DNA of 64,000 nt, taken from assembly GCF_017163705.1 (NCBI RefSeq), contig NZ_JAFIWB010000010.1, positions 62,001 to 126,000 of the forward strand, given 5' to 3'. This document shows, one piece after another, positions 7,711 through 16,466 of the stretch. The translations under genes were made by a program, and so were the position numbers. The stretch comes from Xanthomonas bonasiae. GTDB taxonomy: Bacteria; Pseudomonadota; Gammaproteobacteria; Xanthomonadales; Xanthomonadaceae. The number at the start of each line of letters is the position of its first letter. Position 1 is the stretch's first letter. The notes beneath the pieces were generated by a model. It was not told where the DNA came from. It worked only from the letters and a program-made list of their open reading frames with translations, and did no database searches.

Positions 7711-8139
7711 ATGCTGCTGTACACGTCCCGTTTCCAACGCACCCTGCAACGCGCGCTGCGCGCGGCGGTGGCCATGCACCGCGCCGATATCCTGTGCCAG
7801 CTGCTCGCCGCCCATGGCGTGCGCGCGTTTGCCAAGGCCTTGTCCGGCTTCCCCGGGCGCGTGCTCGCCGATGCGCTGTCGTTGCTGCCGGGCGAGGACC
7901 GCATCCGCGTGCTGGTGCGTCTGTCGCGGCCAGCGCGGCGGCGCCTGTGCCAGCCCGGTCCCGCCGTGGCGATGCTGCCGGGCTGGCGGCAGAGGATGCT
8001 GGAGTGGTGGTCGGATTCGGTGGCGGCGCTGCGACGCGCGATTGCCACGCATCTACCGCATCATGCCCGGTCCCTGTCGTCCGACATCTCCGCAGGCATT
8101 GCGATGACCCCTCCGCTCCGCCACCGGTCGCCGCGCTGA
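7711..8139 (+). CDS. Small protein preceding mgtC, helical repeats resembling an MgtE N-domain
   Basis: A 142-residue basic protein with a strong ribosome-binding site (AAGGAG, six bases before ATG). Residues 23-75 contain two or three short helices with Ala/Leu spacing, such as RADILCQLLAAHG, RVLADALSLLPGEDR and IRVLVRLSRPARRRL. They recall the superhelical N domain of MgtE magnesium channels, but I do not recognise a named family. No membrane segments are clear. Its stop codon overlaps the mgtC start (TGATG), so the two are translationally coupled. It may be a regulator or partner of the MgtC-like protein; that is inference. Confidence 0.65.
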   Translation: MLLYTSRFQRTLQRALRAAVAMHRADILCQLLAAHGVRAFAKALSGFPGRVLADALSLLPGEDRIRVLVRLSRPARRRLCQPGPAVAMLPGWRQRMLEWWSDSVAALRRAIATHLPHHARSLSSDISAGIAMTPPLRHRSPR

Positions 8140-8867
8140 TGGAAGCGCTGCGCCTGTTCAATCTCGACTCGCTGCTCGACACCCTGGTGAGCCTGTCCAC
8201 CGCTTTCGCGCTGGGCGCGCTCATCGGCTTCGAGCGGCAGGTGCGGCAGCGCACCGCCGGCCTGCGCACCAACACCCTGGTCGCGGTCGGCGCGGCCATC
8301 TTCGTCTCGCTCGGCGACCGCCTGTTCGAAATCCATGGCGGTACCCAGGGCGCGGTGCAGGTGGTGGCCTACGTGGTCTCCGGCATCGGCTTCCTCGGTG
8401 CCGGCGCGATCATGAAGGAAGGCGCCAACGTCACCGGCCTGAACACCGCGGCCACGCTGTGGGGGTCGGGCGCGGTCGGCGCCTGCGCCGGCGCCGGGCT
8501 GGTCGCCGAGGCGGTGCTGGCGGCGCTGTTCGTGCTGCTCAGCAACACCTTGCTGCGCCCGGTGGTGAACCGGATCAACCGCCGGCCGCTGGAGGAATCC
8601 TCGATCGAGGCGACCTACGTGTTCTACGTGATCTGCGCCCGCGGCGTGCACGGCGAGGTGCGCGAGCGGCTGATCGAGCTGCTGGAAACCGCCCACTACC
8701 CGGCGCGCGAGGTGGACCAGCATCCGTTCGGCCAGCACGACGTGGAGATCGCCGCGACGCTGTACGCGACCGCGGTGCGCGCCGAAGAGCTGGATACGGT
8801 GATCCAGCACCTGGAAGGCGAACCCGGTGTACAACAGGCGTTCTGGAACGCCGGGGCCGAAGGCTGA
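8139..8867 (+). CDS. MgtC/SapB family membrane protein
   Basis: A 242-residue MgtC-family protein. The N-terminal half holds about five membrane helices with family motifs ALGALIGFERQVRQRTAGLRT and VSGIGFLGAGAIMKEG. The cytoplasmic C-terminal domain (from about residue 150) resembles the ACT-like domain of MgtC. MgtC proteins are linked to Mg2+ limitation, acid stress and survival in hosts; in Salmonella MgtC inhibits the F-ATPase. Many bacterial homologues are not virulence factors. The start codon overlaps the upstream stop. The histidine-kinase gene begins 34 bases downstream, so the operon may continue. Confidence 0.9.
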   Translation: MEALRLFNLDSLLDTLVSLSTAFALGALIGFERQVRQRTAGLRTNTLVAVGAAIFVSLGDRLFEIHGGTQGAVQVVAYVVSGIGFLGAGAIMKEGANVTGLNTAATLWGSGAVGACAGAGLVAEAVLAALFVLLSNTLLRPVVNRINRRPLEESSIEATYVFYVICARGVHGEVRERLIELLETAHYPAREVDQHPFGQHDVEIAATLYATAVRAEELDTVIQHLEGEPGVQQAFWNAGAEG

Positions 8868-8901
8868 TCGCCCGGCCCCGCACCCGCATTCGCCCACCGC
8901 C

Positions 8902-9984
8902 ATGACGCCGATGACCCGCTGCTTCACCTCGCCCTCGCCGCATCGCCGCCTGCTCGCGCTGGCGGCGCTGCTGCTGGCGCTGGGCGCGATCTTCGCCGCC
9001 GATACGCTGACCGACTACGGGGTGGCCGCCGCGTTGTTCTACACGGTGGTGATCCTGTTCGCGGTGCGGTTGCTCACCCGCATGGGCATGCTGCTGCTCG
9101 CCGGCGCGTGCATCGTGCTGATCGTGCTCAGCTTCCAGCTCAGCTCCGCCGGCGCGTACCGGGTGGGGGTGATCAACTCGGCCATCAGCATCGTGGTGGT
9201 GGCGGTGACCACGTCCATCGCGGTGCAGATGGAACGCGCCAAGGCGGCCGCGCACGCCGCGCAGGCGCAGCTGCTGCGCCTGGCCCGCGCGCGCAGCCTG
9301 GGCAGCCTGACCGCCTCGATCGCGCACGAGGTCAACCAGCCGCTGGCCGCGATCGTCACCAGCGGCAATGCCTGCCAGCGCTGGCTCGGCCAGCAGCCGC
9401 CGAACCTGGAGCGGGCGCAGGCGGCGTTGCAGCGGATCCTCGACGACGCCAACCGCGCCAGCGAGGTGATCGCGCGGATCCGCAGCCTCAGCAAGGGCGA
9501 GGCGCCGCGCAAGAGCGCATTCGACCTCAACGCCGCGGTGCTGGACGTGCTGGCGCTGTCGCGCGGCGAACTGGAGCGCAACGCCATCGCGGTGCGGGTG
9601 GAACTGGCGCCGGCGCTGCCGCCGGTACTGGCCGACCGGGTGCAGAGCCAGCAGGTGGTGGTGAATCTGTTGTTGAACGCGATGGAGGCGATGGCGGACA
9701 CGCCGGCCGAGGCGCGGTCGATCCTCATCGGCACCGCGCAGGAGGATGCGGGTTCGGTGCGGCTGACCGTGGCCGATGCCGGCGTCGGCCTGTCGGCCGA
9801 GGCGCAGGCGCGCCTGTTCGACGCGTTCTGGACCACCAAGCCCGACGGCATCGGGATCGGTCTGAGCATCAGCCGCAGCATCATCGAAGCCAGCGGCGGG
9901 CGCATCTGGGCCGCGCCGCGCAGCCCCTGCGGCGCGGTGTTCGGCGTGTGCCTGCCGATCGCAAAACCAGGAGCTCGCCCATGA
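8902..9984 (+). CDS. Membrane sensor histidine kinase (FixL/TodS-type kinase core)
   Basis: A 360-residue sensor kinase. The first 105 residues form four tightly packed membrane helices with almost no periplasmic loop, so the signal is probably sensed within or at the membrane. The kinase core starts at SIAHEVNQPLAAI, the His-box with QPL of the FixL/DctB-like group. It continues with the N-box NLLLNAMEAM, G1 VADAGVGL, F-box DAFWTTKPDGIGIGLSI. No PAS domain is present. It overlaps the response-regulator gene by four bases (ATGA). The link to magnesium is contextual only. Confidence 0.9.
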   Translation: MTPMTRCFTSPSPHRRLLALAALLLALGAIFAADTLTDYGVAAALFYTVVILFAVRLLTRMGMLLLAGACIVLIVLSFQLSSAGAYRVGVINSAISIVVVAVTTSIAVQMERAKAAAHAAQAQLLRLARARSLGSLTASIAHEVNQPLAAIVTSGNACQRWLGQQPPNLERAQAALQRILDDANRASEVIARIRSLSKGEAPRKSAFDLNAAVLDVLALSRGELERNAIAVRVELAPALPPVLADRVQSQQVVVNLLLNAMEAMADTPAEARSILIGTAQEDAGSVRLTVADAGVGLSAEAQARLFDAFWTTKPDGIGIGLSISRSIIEASGGRIWAAPRSPCGAVFGVCLPIAKPGARP

Positions 9985-10604
9985 ACCTGCCGCTGTCCGA
10001 ACAGCGCCCGGTGGTGTATCTGATCGACGACGACGCCTCGATCCGCGCCGCGCTGGAAGACCTGTTCGCCTCGGTGGACCTGCAGGTGCACGCGTTCGGC
10101 TCCAGCCGCGAATTCCTGCAGCACCCGCTGGCCGACGCGCCCAGCTGCATGGTGCTGGACATCCGCATGCCCGGGCAGAGCGGCATGGAATTCCACCGGC
10201 AACTGCTCGAGACCGGGCTGAACCTGCCGACCATTTTCATCACCGGCCACGGCGACATCGCGATGAGCGTGGAAGCGATGAAGAACGGCGCGATCGAGTT
10301 CCTGACCAAGCCGTTCCGCGACCAGGACCTGCTCGACGCGATCCAGCACGGCATCGCCCGCGACCGCGAGCGCCGCCAGCGCGAGGCCGCGCTGGCCGAA
10401 CTGCGCGGCCGCTGGGCGACGCTGACCCCGGGCGAGCAGGAGGTGACCCGGCTGGTGGTGCAGGGGCTGCTGAACAAGCAGGTCGCCGCGCGGCTGCAGC
10501 TCAGCGAGATCACGGTGAAGGTGCGGCGCGGCCAGGCGATGCGCAAGATGAAGGCCGGCTCGCTCGCCGAACTGGTGCGGCTGGCCGAGCGGATCGGGTT
10601 GTAG
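9981..10604 (+). CDS. FixJ-family response regulator (REC + LuxR HTH)
   Basis: A 207-residue two-domain regulator. The receiver domain (about residues 10-125) has the acidic pair in YLIDDDASIR, phospho-acceptor Asp in MVLDIRMPG near residue 59, Thr/Ser switch FITGHGD, and Lys in LTKPF near residue 109. The C-terminal LuxR/FixJ helix-turn-helix has LTPGEQEVTRLVVQGLLNKQVAARLQ-type sequence near residues 148-175. Start overlaps the kinase stop (ATGA), so the two form a cognate pair made at equal levels. It probably activates sigma-70 promoters; targets are unknown. Confidence 0.92.
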   Translation: MNLPLSEQRPVVYLIDDDASIRAALEDLFASVDLQVHAFGSSREFLQHPLADAPSCMVLDIRMPGQSGMEFHRQLLETGLNLPTIFITGHGDIAMSVEAMKNGAIEFLTKPFRDQDLLDAIQHGIARDRERRQREAALAELRGRWATLTPGEQEVTRLVVQGLLNKQVAARLQLSEITVKVRRGQAMRKMKAGSLAELVRLAERIGL

Positions 10605-10750
10605 CGAGCGCGACAGCGACGGTGGCCGCGCATCGCGATGCCAGCGGCGTTCGCCACCGTCCCGCCGGCGGGCAAGGCGGCCGGGCATAGCATTGCTGCA
10701 CCGCATTCGGCGACACTCGCGGGCTTGTCCTGTCGCTCCCCGAGGCCCGC

Positions 10751-12175
10751 ATGTCGTTCCTGTTCCGGCGCAAGTCGCTCGATCTGGTCACCGTCCACGA
10801 AGCCGGGCGCCGGCTGGTGCCCACGCTGAGCTGGCCGCACCTGGTGGCGCTGGGCATCGGCGCGATCGTCGGCACCGGCATCTACACCCTGATCGGGGTC
10901 GGCGCGCACCTGGCCGGGCCGGCGGTGCTGCTGTCGTTCGCGGTGGCCGGGGCGATCTGCGCCTGCGCCGCGCTGGCCTACGCGGAAATGGCGACGCTGA
11001 TGCCGGCCGCCGGCAGCGCCTACACCTACAGCTACATCGCGCTGGGCGAGAGCATCGCCTGGGTGGTCGGCTGGAGCCTGATCCTGGAGTACTCGCTGGT
11101 GGTCAGCACGGTGGCGGTGGGCTGGTCGGGCTATGCGGTCGGCTTCCTCAAGGGCGTAGGCGTGGACCTGCCGCTGTGGCTGACCGCCGGGCCGCACGCC
11201 GGCGGCGTGGTCAACCTGCCGGCGGTGCTGATCACCTTCGTGGTCGCCGGCATGCTGATGCTCGGCACCCAGGCCAGCGCCACGGTCAACGCGGTGCTGG
11301 TGGCGGTGAAGATCGTCGCCCTGACCGTGTTCGTGGTGATCGCGCTGCCGCATTTCGACAGCGCGCGGATGGAGCCGTTCATGCCGTTCGGCTTCGCCAA
11401 ATCGATGGGCGCCGACGGCGTCGAGCGCGGGGTGATGGCGGCCGCGGCGATCATCTTCTTCGCCTTCTACGGCTTCGACGCGATCTCCACCGCGGCCGAG
11501 GAAACCAAGAAGCCCGAGCGCGATCTGGCGATCGGCATCCTCGGCTCGATGGTCGGCTGCACCCTGATCTACGTGCTGGTGGCGCTGTCCGCGGTCGGCG
11601 CGATGAGCTACACGGTGTTCGGCCAGAGCGCCGAACCGCTGGCGCTGATCCTGCGCGAACTTGGCCAGGGCAAGGCGGCGACGCTGATCGCCGCGGCCGC
11701 GGTGATCGCATTGCCGACGGTGCTGCTGGCGTTCCTGTACGGGCAGAGCCGGATCTTCTTCGTGATGTCGCGCGACGGCCTGCTGCCGCGCGGCCTGTCC
11801 AAGGTCAGCGCGCGCACCGGTACGCCGGTGGCGACCACGCTGTTCACCGCGATCCTGGTGGCGGCGCTGGCCGGCGTGGCGCGGCTGGATGAGATCGCCG
11901 CGCTGGCCAACGCCGGCACCCTGGCCGCGTTCATCGCGGTGGCCGCGTGCCTGCTGGTGCTGCGCGTGCGCGAGCCCGACCGGGTGCGCAAGTTCCGCAC
12001 GCCGCTGGCGTGGGTGGTGGCACCGCTGGCGATCGGCGGCTGCCTGTACCTGTTCTGGAGCCTGCCGCACACCACGCAGAAGTGGTTCGCGTTGTGGAAC
12101 GGGATCGGCGTGGTCGCCTACCTGCTCTACGGGCGCCGTCACAGCCTGTTGCAGCGCGGGGAACCGCGACCGTGA
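10751..12175 (+). CDS. APC-family amino acid permease
   Basis: A 474-residue polytopic transporter of the amino acid-polyamine-organocation superfamily, cationic amino acid transporter-like (YfnA/YhdG group). About twelve membrane helices are visible. The unwound first helix shows LGIGAIVGTGIYTLIGVGA (about residues 38-56), typical of substrate/Na+-binding helices. Other conserved parts are FAFYGFDAISTAAEETKKPERDL (residues 235-257) and LLPRGLSKVSARTGTPV. The specific amino acid cannot be assigned. The start follows a 146-base gap after the response regulator; the next gene overlaps by four bases. Confidence 0.92.
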   Translation: MSFLFRRKSLDLVTVHEAGRRLVPTLSWPHLVALGIGAIVGTGIYTLIGVGAHLAGPAVLLSFAVAGAICACAALAYAEMATLMPAAGSAYTYSYIALGESIAWVVGWSLILEYSLVVSTVAVGWSGYAVGFLKGVGVDLPLWLTAGPHAGGVVNLPAVLITFVVAGMLMLGTQASATVNAVLVAVKIVALTVFVVIALPHFDSARMEPFMPFGFAKSMGADGVERGVMAAAAIIFFAFYGFDAISTAAEETKKPERDLAIGILGSMVGCTLIYVLVALSAVGAMSYTVFGQSAEPLALILRELGQGKAATLIAAAAVIALPTVLLAFLYGQSRIFFVMSRDGLLPRGLSKVSARTGTPVATTLFTAILVAALAGVARLDEIAALANAGTLAAFIAVAACLLVLRVREPDRVRKFRTPLAWVVAPLAIGGCLYLFWSLPHTTQKWFALWNGIGVVAYLLYGRRHSLLQRGEPRP

Positions 12176-12888
12176 CGCCGGCCTTCCAGGCCCTGCTGGC
12201 GCGCCATATCGGCACCGCCTTCGCCCGGCAGATGGCGCTGGCCGACCTGCTCGGCGAACGCGGCTGGCGCCTGGATCTGGCCGAGGGCATTGCGCACTTC
12301 GGCGACGACCTGCACTTCCCGGTGCAGCTGCTGGGCAGCGCCGCCGAGGACAGCGCCAGTTGGCTGTGGGCCTGGGCCAACACCGCCAGCAACCTGCCGG
12401 AGAACCTGCTGGTCGCGGCGAACGCGCTGCGCGAGCGTGGCGAGCGCGACGGTCCGGCCGAACTGGCCACGGCGTCGCTGCCGCTGGACGACGAAGGCCA
12501 TACGATTGCCCTGCTCGCCGCCGCGCTGAGCGCGCGCTGCTACTACCGTGGCCCGTACCGCGGCGGTGCGCTGTTCTTCCTGCTCGACGACGTCCCCGCC
12601 GCGGTGTTCGCGCCGTGCGACGATCCGCGCGTACTCAGCCTGCTCGGACAATTGGTCGCGCAGTTCCCGCTCGACCACCGCGCGATGACCGAAGGCTTCC
12701 TCGACGACCAGGGCTATGCGCTGCAGCGCGAACCCGGGCAGACCGTCGCCACGCGCGGCGGCAGCCGGATCACGCTTGGCTTCGATGCGCTGGATCGCCT
12801 GATCCAATTGCAAGGCAGCCTCGCCCCGCCATCAACCCCCACGGCGGCGAGCAAGCCGGCGCCGAAATGGCAGTTCTGGAAAAAATAA
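12172..12888 (+). CDS. Conserved hypothetical protein (DUF6882-like)
   Basis: A 238-residue soluble protein that I place near the DUF6882 group, without certainty. Features are a central aromatic stretch, SWLWAWANTASNLPENLL (about residues 60-78), and a predicted alpha/beta core with ALFFLLDDVPAAVFAP. The charged/Pro-rich tail ends PKWQFWKK. No signal peptide or membrane span is present. The GTG start overlaps the permease stop codon (GTGA), so the two genes are translationally coupled and may be functionally linked. Biochemical role is unknown. Confidence 0.7.
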   Translation: MTPAFQALLARHIGTAFARQMALADLLGERGWRLDLAEGIAHFGDDLHFPVQLLGSAAEDSASWLWAWANTASNLPENLLVAANALRERGERDGPAELATASLPLDDEGHTIALLAAALSARCYYRGPYRGGALFFLLDDVPAAVFAPCDDPRVLSLLGQLVAQFPLDHRAMTEGFLDDQGYALQREPGQTVATRGGSRITLGFDALDRLIQLQGSLAPPSTPTAASKPAPKWQFWKK

Positions 12889-12903
12889 CGACCGCCACGC
12901 ATC

Positions 12904-13034
12904 GCCCCTCTCCCCTCGGGAGAGGGGTTGGGGTGAGGGTCCGGCGCGAAAGCGTCTCGCCGAGTGTGGATGCACGAGGCTGCGCCCGTACCCTCGTCCG
13001 CCCCTGCGGGGCCTGCTTCCAACGGGAGAAGGGA
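12904..13034. repeat. GC-rich intergenic repeat of the CCCCTCTCCC...GGGAGAGGGG family
   Basis: Begins CCCCTCTCCCCTCGGGAGAG, continues with GGTTGGGGTGAGGGT, and ends with an AACGGGAGAAGGG segment. It sits between two convergent genes. The same family occurs as three tandem copies at 38935-39372 and as fragments at 45402-45438 and 46201-46268. The self-complementary ends could act as a bidirectional transcription stop. Confidence 0.75.
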
Positions 13035-13123
13035 CAAATCGTGCGGCGCCGGGTCCTGCCGGTTGCCATGAATGCATGCCTTGGAACGGATGCGAGCGTC
13101 ACCCGATCCAGGCAGAAGCGCAC

Positions 13124-14335
13124 TCAACGCGCCGGCACCACCGCGCGCCTGAATTCGCTGAAGTAGAACAGCAGCGCGGCCGTGCCGAAGCCGGCGCCGA
13201 GCAACGACAGCCCCGGCCAGCCGGCATAGGCGAAGACCGCCGCGGCCAGCAACGACCCGGCGGCGCCGCACACGAACACCGAAGTCATGAACAGGCCGTT
13301 GAGGCGGCCGCGCTGCTCCGGGGCCAGCATGTAGATGCTGCGCAGGCTCAGCACCTGGCACACCTGTACCGCCGCATCCAGCACCAGCGCGGCGATCACC
13401 AGCCACAACAGCGCGTGCGCGTGCGCGGCCCAGGCGCCGATGCCGAACGACAGCGCCGCGGCAGCCAGCGCCCAGCCGGTGGCCGGGCGGGTCCAGCCGC
13501 GGTCCGCCATGCGCCCGGCCAGCGGCGCGACCAGGGCGCCGGCGGCGCCGGCCAGGGCGAACAGCGCGATGTGCCGCTGGTCCATGCCGAAGGACTGCGC
13601 CAGCAACAGCGGCGAGCCGGTCCAGAACACGTTGAACGCAGCGAACATCATGCCCTGGTAGAACGCGCGCCGGCGCAGCAGCGGGGTGGCGGCATACAGG
13701 CGCGGCAGCGAGGCCAGCACCGCGGCGTAGGACGCGCGCTGCGCGGGCCGGCGCTGCGGCAGGCGCCAGCGCAGCACCGCCATCAACAGCAGCATCATGC
13801 CGGCGGACAGGAAGAACACCGCGCGCCAGCCCAGACTGGCGGCGACGAAGCTGGAGAACGGCCGCGCCAGCATGATCCCGGCCAGCAACCCGCCCATCAC
13901 CGTGCCGACCACGCGGCCGCGGCTGGCCTCCGGCGCCAGGTGCGAGGCGAACGGCACCAGGATCTGCGTGGCCACCGCGCACACGCCGACCACGAACGAG
14001 CCGATCAGGAACCCGGCCGCCGACTGCGACAGGCCGATGCCGAGCAGGCCCAGCACCACCCCGCCCAGCAGCAGGATCGCCAGGCGCCGGTTCTCGGCCA
14101 CGTCGGCCAGCGGCACCAGCAACAGCAGGCCGGCGCCGTAGCCGAGCTGGGTCAGCGCCACGATCAGCCCGGCCAGGCCCGCGTGCAGGCGCAGTTCCGG
14201 CGCGATGATGCCGATCAGCGGTTGCGAGAAATAGATGTTGGCCACCGCCAGGCCGCAGGCGGCGGCGAACAGCGCGATCAGGCCGGAGGACAGGCCGGCG
14301 GGTGCCGCATCGGCCTGGGAAGCGTGTGGGGACAT
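13124..14335 (-). CDS. MFS transporter (drug/metabolite efflux type)
   Basis: A 403-residue major facilitator with twelve predicted helices. The helix-1 motif is NIYFSQPLIGIIAPEL, the loop 2-3 motif resembles motif A (PLADVAENRR), and the second half repeats it as PLAGRMADRGWTRPATG. The C-terminal part contains SIYMLAPEQRGRLNGLFMTS, typical of the YgaY/DHA1-like branch. Substrate unknown. The ATG at 14335 is preferred over one at 14407, which would add a Ser/Pro-rich tail; neither has a strong ribosome-binding site. It is convergent with the preceding operon, separated by a repeat. Confidence 0.87.
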   Translation of the reverse strand: MSPHASQADAAPAGLSSGLIALFAAACGLAVANIYFSQPLIGIIAPELRLHAGLAGLIVALTQLGYGAGLLLLVPLADVAENRRLAILLLGGVVLGLLGIGLSQSAAGFLIGSFVVGVCAVATQILVPFASHLAPEASRGRVVGTVMGGLLAGIMLARPFSSFVAASLGWRAVFFLSAGMMLLLMAVLRWRLPQRRPAQRASYAAVLASLPRLYAATPLLRRRAFYQGMMFAAFNVFWTGSPLLLAQSFGMDQRHIALFALAGAAGALVAPLAGRMADRGWTRPATGWALAAAALSFGIGAWAAHAHALLWLVIAALVLDAAVQVCQVLSLRSIYMLAPEQRGRLNGLFMTSVFVCGAAGSLLAAAVFAYAGWPGLSLLGAGFGTAALLFYFSEFRRAVVPAR

Positions 14336-14519
14336 GGGGGAGCCTGGCAGCGAAGGCGCCACGGTAGGCGCCGACGCCGGCAGACTCAAGCCGTCCCGCC
14401 ACGACACAGCGTTGCGTCGTGGCCAGGGCGTGTGCCCAGCCCCCGCGCGATCTGCGCGGGAAGCGGCGGCATGGCCTGGGCGCGCGCCGCGCGGACTCAG
14501 CCGGCGCGGCGCGAGCGGG

Positions 14520-14924
14520 TTACCACCAGCGCATGCCTTCGAAGGGGTTCCAGCTGGTGCTGCCCTTCTTCACTTCCAGGTAGTAGGCGTAGTTGGCGAT
14601 CATGCCGACCAGCACCGAATAGGCCACGCCCAGGCCGTTGACGACCATCTTCGGCAGGAAGAACGACAGCACGCCGATCAGCAGCGAGATGCCGATCAGC
14701 ACGATCGCCTTGCGCCACAGGCCGAGGATGAAGAAGTAGATCCAGCCGAAGAAGAACGCGAAGAAGTTCATGTTGATCTTCAGGCGGTCGCCGAACGACG
14801 GCAGCGCCTTGAACGCCGGCTTGAAGCCGGGCGAGGCCGGCCCGCCGTGGCGGTCGAAGAAGTCGAAGCGGAACTGCCACTTGGGGCTGAGCGGCGCGCG
14901 TTCGGGGAGGTTCTGGGTACTCAT
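14520..14924 (-). CDS. DUF2628-like small membrane protein
   Basis: A 134-residue protein with a hydrophilic N-terminus (about 55 residues, KWQFRFDFFDRHGGP) and three membrane helices (about 60-77, 82-98 and 104-120). It resembles DUF2628 inner-membrane proteins, which have no established biochemical role. The C-terminal tail ends WNPFEGMRWW. AAGGAA lies about ten bases before the start codon, and TACAAT is a possible -10 box about 30 bases upstream. It is probably monocistronic. Confidence 0.75.
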   Translation of the reverse strand: MSTQNLPERAPLSPKWQFRFDFFDRHGGPASPGFKPAFKALPSFGDRLKINMNFFAFFFGWIYFFILGLWRKAIVLIGISLLIGVLSFFLPKMVVNGLGVAYSVLVGMIANYAYYLEVKKGSTSWNPFEGMRWW

Positions 14925-15155
14925 GGAGAGGCAATTCCTTTTCTTGTAATCGTTTTCATTGTAGCTGAATAGGCCCGGTGCGCACCAGATGCGGCCTGGA
15001 TTGGCACCATTGTGGTGCGTATGGTCCGCCATGAATCGGGCTGTATAGGAGTCGGGCACCCGATCGATACCAGGCCGGTACGCGTCCGCAACCCGGCTTG
15101 CGGACGCGGCAGACGCCGCATGCGTGCACCTGGCGGGAGCGCCGCCGCGATCCGG

Positions 15156-16307
15156 TCAGCGCCCCAGCTCGCGCCCGATCCTGATCGCCTCGGCCACGTT
15201 CCTGGCCGCCAGGCGCAGGTTCGCCGCGGCCTCGGCCAGCGCCTGCTCCAGCGTGCAGGCGCGCTGCACGGCGCCGAACATCGCGTCGATGCCGTGCGCG
15301 TGCAGAAGCTCGGCGCCGACACCCAGCCCGCCGGCGATCGCGACCACCGGCTTGCCGTGGCGTCTGGCGATGCGGGCCACGCCGAGCGGCGTCTTGCCGT
15401 GGACGCTCTGGCTGTCGAGGCGGCCTTCGCCGGTGATCACCAGGTCGGCGTCGGCCACCAGCGCGTCCAGCCCCAGCGCCTCGGCGACGATGTCCGCGCC
15501 CGGGCGCAGCTGCGCGCCCAGAAAGGCCACCAGCGCCGCGCCCACGCCGCCGCCGGCGCCGCCGCCGGGCAACCCGGCGAGCGCGATGCCAAGGTCGGCT
15601 TCGATCACCGTGGCGTAGTGCTGCAGGTTGGCGTCGAGCTGGGCGACCAGCGCCGGCGTGGCGCCCTTCTGCGGCCCGAACACCGCCGAGGCGCCCGCCG
15701 GCCCGGTCAGCGGATTGTCGACATCGCAGGCGACCTCGATCACGCACTGTCGCAAGCGCGGATCCAGGCCGCTGGCATCGATCCGCGCCAGCCTCGCCAG
15801 TGCACCACCGCCCACGCCGGGATCCAGCGCATGGCCCTGCGCGTCGAGCAGACGCACGCCCAGCGCCTGTGCCATGCCGGCACCGCCGTCGTTGCTGGCG
15901 CTACCGCCGACCCCGACGATGAGCTTGCGCGCGCCGGCATCGAGCGCCGCCAGGAGCAGCTCGCCGACGCCGTAGCTGGTGGCGGCCAGCGGGTCGCGCC
16001 GCGCCGGCGGCAGCAGCGCCAGCCCGCTCGCCGCGGCCATTTCGACGACGGCGGTGCGGCCATCGCCGGTGATGCCGAAGAAGGCCTCGACCGGCTCCCC
16101 CAGCGGTCCGGTCACCGTGCGGCCGACGATGCGGCCGCCGCTGGCCGCGACCAGCGCCGCGACCGTGCCCTCGCCGCCGTCGGCGACCGGCACCTTGAGG
16201 TAGGTCCACGCCGGGAACACGGCGCGAAAGCCCGCCTCGATCTGCGTGGCCGCTTCCAGCGCCGACAGGCTTTCCTTGAACGAATCCGGGGCGATGACGA
16301 TCTTCAT
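15156..16307 (-). CDS. glxK: Glycerate kinase (GlxK/GarK type)
   Basis: A 383-residue glycerate kinase of the bacterial GarK/GlxK family, which phosphorylates D-glycerate to 2-phosphoglycerate and so feeds glyoxylate or glucarate breakdown into glycolysis. Family motifs are complete: IVIAPDSFKESLSA at the start, VPVADGGEGT near residue 42, GGSASNDGGAGMAQALG near residue 135, and GEGRLDSQS plus KTPLGVARIA near residue 290. No other glyoxylate genes are adjacent. The downstream neighbour reads in the same direction but with a gap of 230 bases. Confidence 0.95.
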   Translation of the reverse strand: MKIVIAPDSFKESLSALEAATQIEAGFRAVFPAWTYLKVPVADGGEGTVAALVAASGGRIVGRTVTGPLGEPVEAFFGITGDGRTAVVEMAAASGLALLPPARRDPLAATSYGVGELLLAALDAGARKLIVGVGGSASNDGGAGMAQALGVRLLDAQGHALDPGVGGGALARLARIDASGLDPRLRQCVIEVACDVDNPLTGPAGASAVFGPQKGATPALVAQLDANLQHYATVIEADLGIALAGLPGGGAGGGVGAALVAFLGAQLRPGADIVAEALGLDALVADADLVITGEGRLDSQSVHGKTPLGVARIARRHGKPVVAIAGGLGVGAELLHAHGIDAMFGAVQRACTLEQALAEAAANLRLAARNVAEAIRIGRELGR

Positions 16308-16466
16308 GGTCGCCCCGATGCTAGCCGATGCGACGGCGCCGGTTCGGCGCGTGCGGCACCGCGCACTCCGGCGACCGGGCTACGCCCCCTTCGGCCCTCG
16401 GCGGGCGCCAGGCCAAGCGCCACCGCCAGGCGCAATCGCGCGAGACGGCCGCGCCGGCACAAGGTC

